Shown here in pieces: positions 9,821 through 18,502 of a stretch of DNA of 64,000 nt; the stretch's first letter is position 1; every line of letters starts with the position of its first letter. Origin of the DNA: Deltaproteobacteria bacterium (GTDB lineage: Bacteria > Myxococcota_A > UBA9160 > PR03). Under the pieces are notes generated by a model. It saw nothing but the letters and a program-made list of their open reading frames with translations, did no database searches and was not told the origin of the DNA. A program made the position numbers and the translations under genes. The DNA is taken from assembly GCA_035063765.1 (NCBI GenBank), contig JAPSFT010000021.1, forward strand, positions 18,237 to 82,236, given 5' to 3'.

Positions 9821-9854
9821 GGCCAGGTCTCTCGCCCACCCCGGAGACCTGGCC
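9821..9854 (-). promoter_or_regulatory. perfect 11-bp stem-loop upstream of the small gene
   Basis: GGCCAGGTCTC at 9821-9831 pairs exactly with GAGACCTGGCC at 9844-9854 across a 12-base loop. No T-run follows on the minus strand, so it is not a standard intrinsic terminator. It sits 36 bases before the start codon at 9785, in a leader position, and may be an RNA processing, stability or attenuation element. Confidence 0.6.
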
Positions 9855-10156
9855 AGACGGGGCCGGGAGCCGGAGGGCGCCAGTGGAGCGAGAGGCGCGG
9901 CGATTGGGGGGTGAGCCGCGCCGTGGTGCGAGGCAAGGGGCGTGAACGAGCAGAGTCCTCGGAGTGAGGGCGCGCCAACTTGTCCGAAGGGCCGAGTGGA
10001 GCCAGGCCGACGGCGAATGACACCGAAGGAGATCACACGGCAGTCGACCATAGTGTTGCACGACGCGCTGCGCGGGGGCATGGAGCGGCGGAGTCAGTCG
10101 GGGTGAGCACAGCGTGCGCCCAGGACCGTGCGGGAGCGCTTCCAGCCCACAGGCGA
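9855..10156. other. intergenic stretch after DUF2274 gene
   Basis: About 300 bases between the DUF2274 gene and the stem-loop. The frames that cross it on either strand have no recognisable features. It may carry a promoter for the small gene at 9785. Confidence 0.4.
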
Positions 10157-10390
10157 TCACTTGCCACGAGCGTCAGGCGGCGGCTGCTGGCGGCGCCAGC
10201 TACGGAAGTCGCGATCGACCTCGAGGAAGTGCTGGAGGATGGCGATGGTGACCGCGGACACGTCGATGGGCTCGCCATAGGTCACCTCGTAGTAGCGGCA
10301 GTAGGCCTTGAGCTGCGAGACGGTCTCTGCCGGCACGGTGACGCGGATCTCGATGGGCGGCTCGTCGGGCCGCCGGCGCTGCAGCTTCAT
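10157..10390 (-). CDS. DUF2274 family protein
   Basis: 77 residues, cytosolic. DUF2274 proteins almost always follow trbI in Trb-type conjugation operons, as here. It contains VPAETVSQLKAYCRYYEVTYG and the characteristic hydrophobic helix AVTIAILQHFLEVDRDF. Resemblance to ribbon-helix-helix/CopG-like proteins has led to the idea of DNA binding, but the role is not established. It begins about 30 bases after the trbI stop, so it belongs to the same transcript. Confidence 0.85.
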   Translation of the reverse strand: MKLQRRRPDEPPIEIRVTVPAETVSQLKAYCRYYEVTYGEPIDVSAVTIAILQHFLEVDRDFRSWRRQQPPPDARGK

Positions 10391-10418
10391 GGGTGCTTCC
10401 TCGTGCTCGTCGGTGGAA

Positions 10419-11651
10419 TCAATGCGCCGGGTACGGACCGGGCAGGACCAGGTCTTTCATCACGGCGATGTTGAAGCGGTAGCCGGAGCGGATCTCGAGC
10501 GTCGGTTGGACGTTCAGGTTGCGGCGTGCCATCTCGATGCCGAGGTCGCCGAGGTTCTGACCGAGCGCGGCGGCGAGGATTTCCCGCAGATCGTGCGTGT
10601 CGGTTGCCTGGTTGCCCGCCGAGAACGTGCCCTGTGAGATCTGGAGGCCGGCGCTGATGGCGCTCAGCAGGACGGCGCTACCGAAGATGCGGAGGTAGTC
10701 GCGCTGGACGCGATCGTGGAAGCCGGCGGCGCCGGCGACATCGGTCCCGGGCATGGATTCGAGGTTGAGGCTGGAGCCGTTGGGGAAGATGAGCCGCTGC
10801 CAGGCGACGAGGACGCGCTCCTGGCCGAAGGCGACGACGCTGTCGTAGACGCCGATCGCGCGGGTGCCCTGCGGAATCAGGAGGTGGGCGCCCGTGGCCG
10901 TGTCGAAGACGTTCTCGCGTACCTGGGCGATGAGCTGGCCTGGGAGGTCGGAGTTGGCCTGGGTGATCAGGACGGCGGGCACTAGCGAGCCGGCCTTCAC
11001 CTCGTAGGGCGTGATGGACGGCCGGACGAGGTGCTCGAGGACCTCGTCCTGCGCGCCGAGCTTCGCATTGCGCAGGAACTCGGCCTTCTCGCGCTGGAGG
11101 TTCTGCGAGACCGTGGGGTCTTCCTCGCGTTGCCCCTCGACGATGTCCCTGGCAGCCTGGAATACGTTCGCGGGATCGGCCGAAGGCGGGGCACCGGGCC
11201 GTTCGGCGCGAGTCGGCGCCGCGCGGGGTTCGACGCGACCCTCGTAGACGACGGGGCGCGATGCCAACGCGCGGCGAAGCGTCTGGTCGGCAGCGTCGGA
11301 AGCCGGCTCGAGGAGCTGCGGCGAGCCGGCCGCGTCGAGCACAGGGACCTCGGGGGTCTCCGCGGCGACGGGCGCGGGCTCGGGAAGCGCCGGCGACATG
11401 GGGAGACGCGGAACGCCGTCCGGCTGGTTCTCCCAGAAGCGATCCGCGGCCGCGCTGGCACCGGTCGACTCCCTCCGCTCGGCGACTCGCCTGCTGCGGT
11501 CCGAGAGAGTGAAGACCGATGCGAGGATGACGGCCGTCGCGAGGCCGCCGGCGACGAAGATCGCACGGCGGTTGAGGCGCACGACTCGAGGCTTGGGCTC
11601 GAGCTCGACCGGTTCGCCGTCGGGATCCGGAAGCGTCGGTTGGTCGCTCAT
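10419..11651 (-). CDS. trbI: TrbI/VirB10 type IV secretion protein
   Basis: 410 residues. VirB10-like proteins span inner and outer membranes and link the ATPases to the outer-membrane core. One N-terminal membrane helix (about 30-50, FVAGGLATAVILASVF), a long Pro/Ala-rich periplasmic linker, then the conserved VirB10 barrel: PSITPYEVKAGSLVPAVLIT, VRENVFDTATGAHLLIPQGT, and VAFGQERVLVAWQRLIFPNG. The start ATG overlaps the trbG stop (ATGA at 11648-11651); the longer upstream frame overlaps trbG and is not needed. Full length for TrbI. Confidence 0.95.
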   Translation of the reverse strand: MSDQPTLPDPDGEPVELEPKPRVVRLNRRAIFVAGGLATAVILASVFTLSDRSRRVAERRESTGASAAADRFWENQPDGVPRLPMSPALPEPAPVAAETPEVPVLDAAGSPQLLEPASDAADQTLRRALASRPVVYEGRVEPRAAPTRAERPGAPPSADPANVFQAARDIVEGQREEDPTVSQNLQREKAEFLRNAKLGAQDEVLEHLVRPSITPYEVKAGSLVPAVLITQANSDLPGQLIAQVRENVFDTATGAHLLIPQGTRAIGVYDSVVAFGQERVLVAWQRLIFPNGSSLNLESMPGTDVAGAAGFHDRVQRDYLRIFGSAVLLSAISAGLQISQGTFSAGNQATDTHDLREILAAALGQNLGDLGIEMARRNLNVQPTLEIRSGYRFNIAVMKDLVLPGPYPAH

Positions 11652-12616
11652 TTGCGGCTCTGGCGGGAGAGGCGGCTCACGGTGACGCGCTGCTGCTTTC
11701 CCCCGACGCCGAGCACGAGGACGGCCTCCGAGAAGAGCTTGTCGACGACGAAGTAGCGGCCGCGCAGCCGGTAGTTGACAAGGGCCCGATCCTTGCCGCC
11801 ACCGGCCTGGACGAAGAGCGCCGGTGCCTCGGTCGCGCTCATGGCGCCCGGCATCTGGATGAAGACGCGGGTGCCGTCGTCGAAGGCCTGGATCGGGCGC
11901 CACGGCACGCGATCGCCCGCGATGCGGTAGCCGAAGTTCAGGCCCTCGGGGCTCACGAGCGGGAGCCGCGCGACCTCGCGCTCCCGCTCTTTGCGCGCGC
12001 CCTCGCGGGCAGCCGCAGCCGCGTCGGTCCAGCGCTGGACGGTGTCCTGCGGGTAGTAGAAGCGGACGCTCCGGAAGTAGCCGCCCGTCTCCTCCTGCGA
12101 GCTGATGAGCCCGAGGTGGTAGACACGGCGGTCCGTCGTGATGACGAGGTTGGTGCTGAGTTCAAACTCGGTGGGCTTCACGACGACGTGGGCCTGCCGA
12201 GCGTCCTCGGGCCCGCTCTCCATCTTGGAGGCGATCCAGCGCTCCGAGTCACCGAGCGCGATGTTGAGGACGCCCTCCCCTGCCTCGAGCTGGATGTCGC
12301 AGACGCGAAGCGGTTTGCAATAGAGGATCGGTTGGCGCTCGCCGTACGGGAAGACCACGAAGCCGGGCTTGCGCACGATCGGGGCCTTTCCCGTCTGCTG
12401 GAACTGGCGAACTGCCTCGGCCAGCTCCGCGTCGTCTTCGCCGAGCAGAGCCGTCTTGTCGGCCGGAAGCGCGCCGGGCTCGGGCACCGCGATCTCTTCC
12501 GTCACTCGGTTGGCCTCGGCGAAGTCCTCGGGCCCGAGCTCCGGAGTCGTTGCGCACCCGGCCGCCACCGCCATCCCACCGGCGATCACGAGCTGCGTCC
12601 AATGCGAGCGGTCCAT
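11648..12616 (-). CDS. trbG: TrbG/VirB9 type IV secretion protein
   Basis: 322 residues. Outer-membrane-associated VirB9-type core component. The start is the ATG with GGAGGGG eight bases upstream. The N-terminus is a signal ending in a lipobox (AVAAGC), so it may be a lipoprotein; many TrbG proteins instead have an ordinary signal peptide. The VirB9 motifs are present: FPYGERQPILYCKPLRVCDI, DSERWIASKMESG, TDRRVYHLGLIS, and FDDGTRVFIQMP. Sits 11 bases after trbF and overlaps trbI. Confidence 0.93.
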   Translation of the reverse strand: MDRSHWTQLVIAGGMAVAAGCATTPELGPEDFAEANRVTEEIAVPEPGALPADKTALLGEDDAELAEAVRQFQQTGKAPIVRKPGFVVFPYGERQPILYCKPLRVCDIQLEAGEGVLNIALGDSERWIASKMESGPEDARQAHVVVKPTEFELSTNLVITTDRRVYHLGLISSQEETGGYFRSVRFYYPQDTVQRWTDAAAAAREGARKEREREVARLPLVSPEGLNFGYRIAGDRVPWRPIQAFDDGTRVFIQMPGAMSATEAPALFVQAGGGKDRALVNYRLRGRYFVVDKLFSEAVLVLGVGGKQQRVTVSRLSRQSRK

Positions 12617-12627
12617 CGATCCCCTCC

Positions 12628-13278
12628 TCACAGTTGCTTGGTCCACTGGATATTGGTCACGTAGAGTCCGAGGGGGTTCTGCTCGATCTGCTCCGGCGTG
12701 TTGCTCGGCCGGACCTCGACGGCGAGGAGCGCTTGCCAGCGCTCGCGGACGAGGACGGCACCGTCGAGTCCGCGGTGCGTCTCGGTCCACTGGATCTGCC
12801 ATGACTCGCTGGCGGGGAGCGGCAGGACGCTCGTCACGTCGACGCTGACCGTCCGCTCCTGCATGCGAACAAACGGGTTGTGTTCCTGGAAGTGGTCGTT
12901 CAGGAACTGCATGGCCGCGCCCGCCGCGTGGGCGTAGGCCGAGTCGAGGATCTGCTTCTCGGCGGCGCCGTCGGCGACGATCGAGCGCACCTTGCGGATG
13001 AACTCGGCGACCTGGTAGCGGACGAGGCGCGGATCGGTGCTCCGGGCCTTATCGGCCGGACCGATCACGAGCGTCTGTGCGAGCTCGTCCACCTCGATGA
13101 CGTAGGGCGTGACGCGGCTCTGCGAGGCCTGCCAGAGGATGCCCAGGCCGAGCATGGCGTTCACGACCAGTGCTACGAGCGCGATGACCTGCCAGTTGCG
13201 CTTGGCGCGAATGAAGCCGTGGTAGCGCTCGTTCCATTCGAGGCGGGCGGCCAGGTAGGGATTCTCGGGTGCCTTCAT
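12628..13278 (-). CDS. trbF: TrbF/VirB8 type IV secretion protein
   Basis: 216 residues. VirB8-type inner-membrane assembly factor with one N-terminal membrane helix (about 27-50, VIALVALVVNAMLGLGILWQ) and an NTF2-like periplasmic domain. Conserved start NPYLAARLEWNERYHGFI is typical of TrbF, as are PYVIEVDELAQ and the QIQWTETHRG strand. Usual length. Twelve bases separate it from trbL and trbG. Confidence 0.94.
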   Translation of the reverse strand: MKAPENPYLAARLEWNERYHGFIRAKRNWQVIALVALVVNAMLGLGILWQASQSRVTPYVIEVDELAQTLVIGPADKARSTDPRLVRYQVAEFIRKVRSIVADGAAEKQILDSAYAHAAGAAMQFLNDHFQEHNPFVRMQERTVSVDVTSVLPLPASESWQIQWTETHRGLDGAVLVRERWQALLAVEVRPSNTPEQIEQNPLGLYVTNIQWTKQL

Positions 13279-13289
13279 GATCGTTCACC

Positions 13290-14537
13290 TCATCGAGTGT
13301 CGCGGTCGTCGTCGCTCGGGGGCTGCGTGGTCGTCGTTGCCATGGGAGCGGTCTCGCGGGAGCGCTCGGCGCGCGAGGGGACGCGCGCACGCGCGATCGG
13401 CGCGCGAGAGACCACGCCGGCGTCCGGCGGACCGCCGCCACCGACCTGGCGCCGCGAATCTCCGAAGCGAGCGATCCGCCGCTGGCGCAAGCTCTCTGTC
13501 GTGCGCGCCGCCGGAATGCCGGCAACGCGCCGGGCGCGAGCAGCTACCGCTTCGGTGGCGAGCGCGGTGAAGCCGCCGGCGACGGATCCGATCATCCCCG
13601 CACTTCCGGCGGCGCGCGCAGCGCGCGCGTAGCGGCCGGCCTCGAGGACCGCCGTGGAGCCGCGCACGCCCGCCGCGGCGGCCCGCACCGCGATGCCCTT
13701 CACACCGAGGGCCATCGCGGCCATGGAGCCGCCCGTGTAGAGGGCGCTCCCGAGGGTGAGGTTCACCGAGCCAGCGATCAGCGAGGAGGCGAAGGACGGG
13801 ATCTGCCAGGAAACGATCATGTAGACGAGCGAAGCGCCGAGGATCGCGAAGAGATCGGAGGGCGAGGTGCCGGCGTTGGCGAGCGTCGGCGCCCACGAGG
13901 CCGCCAGCGCGGTGCCCACCCCGATGATCAGGTAGAGGACGAAGAGCTTGATCCCGATCGCGACGGCGTAGCTGAGGTACCGCTCGGCGAATGGCATCGT
14001 CCAACGGGAGCCCGCGAAGCCCAGGAGCAGCACGCCGCCGCCGATCACGATGTACATCTCGATCAGGGAGAGGGCGAGCTGGCCGGCGATGATCACGAAA
14101 GCCAGGAACGTCAGGAGCGATGCGATCGCCGCGACGAGGTTGCCACCCGGCGACGTGAACCAGCCGGCGACGCTGATGCTGGCGATCAGCGTCGAGGCGA
14201 CCGCGATGCCCTGGTCGATCACGGTGCTCGGGTTGAGCTCCGGAAGCCCGCCGGCCGTGCGACCCGCGGTCGCGAAGCCGTCGATGATCGCGGGCACCCA
14301 GACATCGGCGAAGATCAGGACGGCGAGAAAGAAGCCGATCGCGATGATCCGCTTGAGGAGCTGGACCAGGATCTGCGTCGGATCATCGCGCTCGACCACC
14401 CACCACGAAGCCGCCCAGACGATCTCGATCGCCGCCAACGTGAAGAACAGGTTCCGCGCGATCGGGAAGAGCGCGCCGAACCAGCCGGCCGTGGCAGCCT
14501 GGAAGGCATTGACGAGGTCGGTGAGGATCGTGGTCAT
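13290..14537 (-). CDS. trbL: TrbL/VirB6 polytopic type IV secretion protein
   Basis: 415 residues with at least six hydrophobic helices in the first 260 residues, then a Gly/Ala-rich segment and a basic, low-complexity, cytoplasmic tail. TrbL/VirB6 forms part of the inner-membrane channel. The VirB6-like features include LIEMYIVIGGGVLLLGFAGS and FAERYLSYAVAIGIKLFVLY. Position between trbJ and trbF is canonical. No separate trbK entry-exclusion gene is seen between trbJ and trbL. Confidence 0.93.
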   Translation of the reverse strand: MTTILTDLVNAFQAATAGWFGALFPIARNLFFTLAAIEIVWAASWWVVERDDPTQILVQLLKRIIAIGFFLAVLIFADVWVPAIIDGFATAGRTAGGLPELNPSTVIDQGIAVASTLIASISVAGWFTSPGGNLVAAIASLLTFLAFVIIAGQLALSLIEMYIVIGGGVLLLGFAGSRWTMPFAERYLSYAVAIGIKLFVLYLIIGVGTALAASWAPTLANAGTSPSDLFAILGASLVYMIVSWQIPSFASSLIAGSVNLTLGSALYTGGSMAAMALGVKGIAVRAAAAGVRGSTAVLEAGRYARAARAAGSAGMIGSVAGGFTALATEAVAARARRVAGIPAARTTESLRQRRIARFGDSRRQVGGGGPPDAGVVSRAPIARARVPSRAERSRETAPMATTTTQPPSDDDRDTR

Positions 14538-14555
14538 CGGCCGGCTCGCCCTGCG

Positions 14556-15359
14556 CTACGGCCGCGGGACCGTGCCGAGGCCCTCGCTCGCTCGCGACAC
14601 GGGGATCGCCTGCGGCGCATTCCCGACCCACGCGTCGAACGCTGCAGCGGAACCCGCGGCCTTCGCCTCCTGGGCTCCGAGGTACGCGTTCTGAGCATTG
14701 ATCTGCGCGGCGAAGAGCTGGCGGAGCTTGGTCATCTCTCCGACCTGGAGACTCGCGATCTGGTTGCCGATCTGGAGCGCCTCGAGCCGGCCCTGGGTGC
14801 TGTCGTTGGCGCTTCGCAGCGCGTCGAGAGCGGCCTGCACGCTCGGGGCGTCGGCCACGTTGCGACCGGCAGAAGCGAGCGTGCCGCGAAGCGTGTCGAG
14901 GGCGCTCGTGGACCACGAGTCGTAGGCGGTCGGCCAGTCCGTCGAAGCGACGTAGCCTGGGAAGCGGCCCTCGAAGACGTCCGCCACGTTCGAGAGCGTG
15001 TACGGGATCGAGAGACCGACCTGCACCGCCTGGCCGAGCGCGTCGAGAGCCGCCTGCGTCTCGCCCCAGGCAACCGTCGGCGCCGCCAGCGTGTTCACGG
15101 CCATGTTCTGGAGCATCTCGAGCTCGTGCTGCAGCTGCTGGACCTGCTGCGCGATCTGGGTGCCCTGGTTGGCCACCATCTGGACTTCCTGCGCGACGCT
15201 CAGCGTCTGCTGCACGGCCGTGATGATGTTGTGGACCATGTTCCGCGGGTCGAACACGATGTCGAGGCTGCGCGCCGTGCGCGGAGGGAAGAGCGCGGTT
15301 CCGACCAGGCCGATAGCGACGACGGCGTGGCATACCCGAATTCCCCTACTCCGAGACAT
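14556..15359 (-). CDS. trbJ: TrbJ/VirB5 type IV secretion protein
   Basis: 267 residues. VirB5-type minor pilus component, exported. N-terminal signal peptide to about residue 31, then VFDPRNMVHNIITAVQQ, a hallmark of TrbJ, and a long coiled-coil rich in Gln (about 45-85). The start overlaps the end of trbE by 14 bases. Full length. Confidence 0.93.
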   Translation of the reverse strand: MSRSRGIRVCHAVVAIGLVGTALFPPRTARSLDIVFDPRNMVHNIITAVQQTLSVAQEVQMVANQGTQIAQQVQQLQHELEMLQNMAVNTLAAPTVAWGETQAALDALGQAVQVGLSIPYTLSNVADVFEGRFPGYVASTDWPTAYDSWSTSALDTLRGTLASAGRNVADAPSVQAALDALRSANDSTQGRLEALQIGNQIASLQVGEMTKLRQLFAAQINAQNAYLGAQEAKAAGSAAAFDAWVGNAPQAIPVSRASEGLGTVPRP

Positions 15360-17778
15360 CTCTCTTCTCCTTGTGGGCCCGCCATTGCGCGGCCCCTTCC
15401 GGCAGGCCGCGGCTCGCCAGCCACTCGGCGGGCCAGTCGCTGCCGTGCGATGCGATGAGGGCCCGCGCGTGCTGCAGCTCTTCGCGGCCCGAGGCTCCGA
15501 CGAAGCTCAGCGCTACGGGACCGAGGCCGAGGTCGATGAGCCGGCGCCCGAGCGGCGATGCGTAGTAGTAGTGGCGCTTGGGAATCGCCCCGGCGAGGAT
15601 CTCGATCTCGCGCCGGCTGAGACCGATTCGCTGGTACAGCTCGCCGGTCTGGTCGGTGCGCGCCGCTGGATTGGGAAGGAAGAGCCGTGTCGGGCACGAC
15701 TCCAGAAGGAGGTCGCGGCGCGGCGAGCGATAGACCTCCGCCAGGCTCTGGGTCACGAAGACGACGGCGGCGTTCGCCTTGCGCAAGACCCGCAGCCACT
15801 CCTCGAGCTTTTCTGCGAAGAGGCCGTGGGTCAGCATGAGCCATGCTTCCTCGATCACGATCAGCGTGGGCCGGCCCGTGAGGCGCTGCTCGATCCGGTG
15901 GAACAGGTACGTGAGGACGGGGGCGGCGTTGACGTCGCCCTTGTTCATCACTTGCTCCATCTCGAAGACCTGGAAGCTGCCCTCGCGCAGGCCGTCCTCT
16001 TCCGCGTCGAGGAGCCGCCCCATCGCGCCCTGAAGCGTGTAGTGGCGCAGGCCGTCGCGGATCTCCCGGTCCTGCACGGTGTTGAGGAAATCCGTGAGCG
16101 TGCGGCTCTCGCTCGCGCCGAGTCGCTCGAGCGCCACGTGGACCGCCTGCCGATGGGCAGGCGTCACCGTCACGCCCTGGAGTCCGAGCAGTATCTCGAT
16201 CCAGCCCTCGGCCCAGAGTCGTTCCTCAGGCCGGTCGACCGCAGCGAGCGGGCAGAAGGAAAGCTCGTCCGCGTCGCTGCTCGCGATGTCGTAGTGGTCG
16301 CCGCCAGCGGCCTCGGTCAGGACGAAGCTGCTGTAGCCCTTGTCGAAGGCGAAGACCTGGGCGCCGGGGTACCGGAAGAACTGGGCCATGATGAGGCCGA
16401 TCAGCGTCGACTTGCCCGAACCGGTCGGGCCGAGCACCAACGTGTGGCCGACGTCCGCGACGTGGAGGTTGAGGCGGAACGGCGTCGAGCCGGAGGTGTT
16501 CGCGTAGAGGACCGCGGGGCTGCCCGGCGGGTAGTACGGGCACGGATTCTCTTCGAGCCCCGGCCAGACGCTCGTCGTCGGGATCAGGTCCGCGAAGTTG
16601 AGCGTGTGGACCAGCGGGCGGCGGACGTTTCGATAGCCGTGGCCCGGGATCGAGCCGAGATAGGCCTCGAGCGCATTCACGTCTTCGACGCGAGCAGCGA
16701 AGCCGTGGTGTTGAAGGCTCCGGCAGACCTGGCGCGAGGCGGCTTCGAGCGCCTCGGGGTCCTCATCGAGGAGCAGGATGACGCTCGTGTAGTAGCCGAA
16801 GCGGACGGTGCCCGACGCCGCTTCCTCGACCGCATCATCGGCGTCCTCGGCCATCGCCACGGCGTCGCGGTTGCCGAAGGTCGCCTCACCCATGTTTAGC
16901 GCCTGCTTGATCAGGCCAGAGAGCCCTTGCCGCTTCTGGAACCAGTTGCGCCGCAACAGCTTGAGACGCGCCTCGGCAGTGTTGGGATCGAGGGGGATAA
17001 GGCGGTTTGACCAGCGGTAGTCGACCGCGAGGCGGTTCAGGAAGTCCAACGTTCCGGGGAAGCTTTCAGCGGGGAAACCGACGACAGCGATCGGCCGGAT
17101 GTGGTGGCGGCCGACTCGCGGTCGGAAGCCGCCGACCAGGGCTTGGCTGCCGATCAGCGCATCCAGGTACATGGGCGCCGCCCCAACGCTTACCGGCTGC
17201 GAGATGCCCGTAACGCAAAGGTGGAGGAAGCTGAGAAGATCTTCGGAGCCCATGCGGCTCACGGAGAGCCGATCGCTCAACGCGTCCTCGAGCTCCACGA
17301 TGTGCCGCTGGAAGAAGCGCAGGACCGCTTCGTAGCCGGCGCGATCCTGCGTCTCGCCCTCGACGAACCAACCGCCGAGGCGTGCCTGGACATCGCGCGG
17401 CGGCAGGAAGGTGACCGTGAGCGCGTACACGCTCTCGTAGGTGCTCCGGCCCCCGACGTACTGCCGCCGGCGCTCTTCATCGATCAGGACCGTCGTCGGG
17501 TCGGGGAAGGCGCCCGGCGGCGCATAGCCGCCGGCAGGCCTGCGCACTGCGTCGGCCTGGAGCATCCAGCCGTTGCCCAGCCGGACCAGGGCCGCGTTCA
17601 CGTGCGAGGAGAGGATCGCCAACTCCTCGTGGCTCGCGGCCTCCATGTCCGGGCCGGCGTACCACCAGCCCGCGAGCAGAGCGCCGTCCTTGTTCAGGAC
17701 CACGCCCTCCTCGACCAGGGCCGCGAAGTTCAGGAGATCGGGCAGGCCGAGTGCGCTCGCGCGGTACTCGCGGAGCAC
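15346..17778 (-). CDS. trbE: TrbE/VirB4 conjugation ATPase
   Basis: 810 residues, usual for TrbE. VirB4-type ATPase that powers pilus assembly and, in many systems, recruits other ATPases. Walker A GPTGSGKST at 450-458; Walker B LIVIEEAWLML with the following MLTHGLFAEKLEEWLRVLRK; the VFVTQSLAEVYRS sensor segment is intact. It lies 4 bases after trbD and overlaps trbJ. Confidence 0.96.
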   Translation of the reverse strand: MLREYRASALGLPDLLNFAALVEEGVVLNKDGALLAGWWYAGPDMEAASHEELAILSSHVNAALVRLGNGWMLQADAVRRPAGGYAPPGAFPDPTTVLIDEERRRQYVGGRSTYESVYALTVTFLPPRDVQARLGGWFVEGETQDRAGYEAVLRFFQRHIVELEDALSDRLSVSRMGSEDLLSFLHLCVTGISQPVSVGAAPMYLDALIGSQALVGGFRPRVGRHHIRPIAVVGFPAESFPGTLDFLNRLAVDYRWSNRLIPLDPNTAEARLKLLRRNWFQKRQGLSGLIKQALNMGEATFGNRDAVAMAEDADDAVEEAASGTVRFGYYTSVILLLDEDPEALEAASRQVCRSLQHHGFAARVEDVNALEAYLGSIPGHGYRNVRRPLVHTLNFADLIPTTSVWPGLEENPCPYYPPGSPAVLYANTSGSTPFRLNLHVADVGHTLVLGPTGSGKSTLIGLIMAQFFRYPGAQVFAFDKGYSSFVLTEAAGGDHYDIASSDADELSFCPLAAVDRPEERLWAEGWIEILLGLQGVTVTPAHRQAVHVALERLGASESRTLTDFLNTVQDREIRDGLRHYTLQGAMGRLLDAEEDGLREGSFQVFEMEQVMNKGDVNAAPVLTYLFHRIEQRLTGRPTLIVIEEAWLMLTHGLFAEKLEEWLRVLRKANAAVVFVTQSLAEVYRSPRRDLLLESCPTRLFLPNPAARTDQTGELYQRIGLSRREIEILAGAIPKRHYYYASPLGRRLIDLGLGPVALSFVGASGREELQHARALIASHGSDWPAEWLASRGLPEGAAQWRAHKEKRDVSE

Positions 17779-17782
17779 CGCC

Positions 17783-18136
17783 CTACTCCGAGACCGTCAC
17801 GGAGGGATGCACGAGCGGCGCCCTCCGAAGCTCGCGCGGCGTCGCCGGGTAGTACGCCGCCAGACCGACGTGGCGGACATAGACGCGTCGGAGCTCGGGA
17901 TCGTGCTTCGCGAGCAGCACCAGGCCCCAATGGCCGATCACCAGGAGCGCGGCGGAGACCGACGCCGTGTACCAGGAGAGGCCGATCCCGAAGAGGAGCG
18001 CGGCGACGACGACCCCGTTCGCCAGAGCGAGCTCGCGATCGGCGCCAGCCAGCAGCAGCGGGCGAGTGAGGGCGCGGTGGACGGGAACAGTTCTCGGGCG
18101 CTCGAGGGCGGCGCTGTGCTGGGTGCGCCCTTCCAT
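17783..18136 (-). CDS. trbD: TrbD/VirB3 type IV secretion protein
   Basis: 117 residues. Small inner-membrane protein with a double hydrophobic hairpin (about 38-75). The N-terminal VPVHRALTRPLLLAGADREL is the VirB3/TrbD signature. The start ATG shares one base with the trbC stop. Longer than minimal VirB3 by a short C-terminal tail, normal for TrbD. Confidence 0.92.
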   Translation of the reverse strand: MEGRTQHSAALERPRTVPVHRALTRPLLLAGADRELALANGVVVAALLFGIGLSWYTASVSAALLVIGHWGLVLLAKHDPELRRVYVRHVGLAAYYPATPRELRRAPLVHPSVTVSE

Positions 18137-18492
18137 CAGAAGGTCGCTCCCACGAACCCGAGGCTCGTGAGCACCGTGAGAGCGCCGAGCGCGATCGCGG
18201 CGCCGAAGGCGATTCCGAAGACGCGCCGGAAGGCGCCTCCCGACTCGCCGAATGCGAACAACAACCCGGTAATCACGACCGCGACCGTCACCAGAATCCG
18301 CGCGACGGTGCCCTGGAGGTTGTCGAGAAGCGTCTGCAGGGGGGCGTCCCAGGGCATCGACGGCCCGGAGGTCGTCGCGAATGCCGTGTCGGGTATCGTG
18401 AGCGCGAGCATGGCTCCCAGCACGACTGACTTGATGAGAACGCTATTCCAACGCTTGCTCGACCCCGACCCGAGCGCGATTCCTGCGTTCAC
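18136..18492 (-). CDS. trbC: TrbC/VirB2 pilin
   Basis: 118 residues. Major conjugative pilin precursor: an N-terminal signal ending near AFATTSG, then two hydrophobic helices (ARILVTVAVVITGLLFAFGE and GIAFGAAIALGALTVLTSL) separated by a short basic loop. I chose the GTG start at 18492 because GAGGAG lies just upstream, ten bases after the trbB stop; longer frames would overlap trbB. Confidence 0.9.
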   Translation of the reverse strand: MNAGIALGSGSSKRWNSVLIKSVVLGAMLALTIPDTAFATTSGPSMPWDAPLQTLLDNLQGTVARILVTVAVVITGLLFAFGESGGAFRRVFGIAFGAAIALGALTVLTSLGFVGATF

Positions 18493-18502
18493 GCCTCTCT
18501 CC

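Noticed and set aside
9558..10160. 200-codon version of the small conjugation-associated gene
   Set aside because: The first 125 codons would translate the stem-loop and a feature-free stretch; the internal ATG has a strong ribosome site.
14998..16899. 633-codon plus-strand open frame
   Set aside because: Antisense to trbJ and trbE, which have clear motifs; the translation has no recognisable features.
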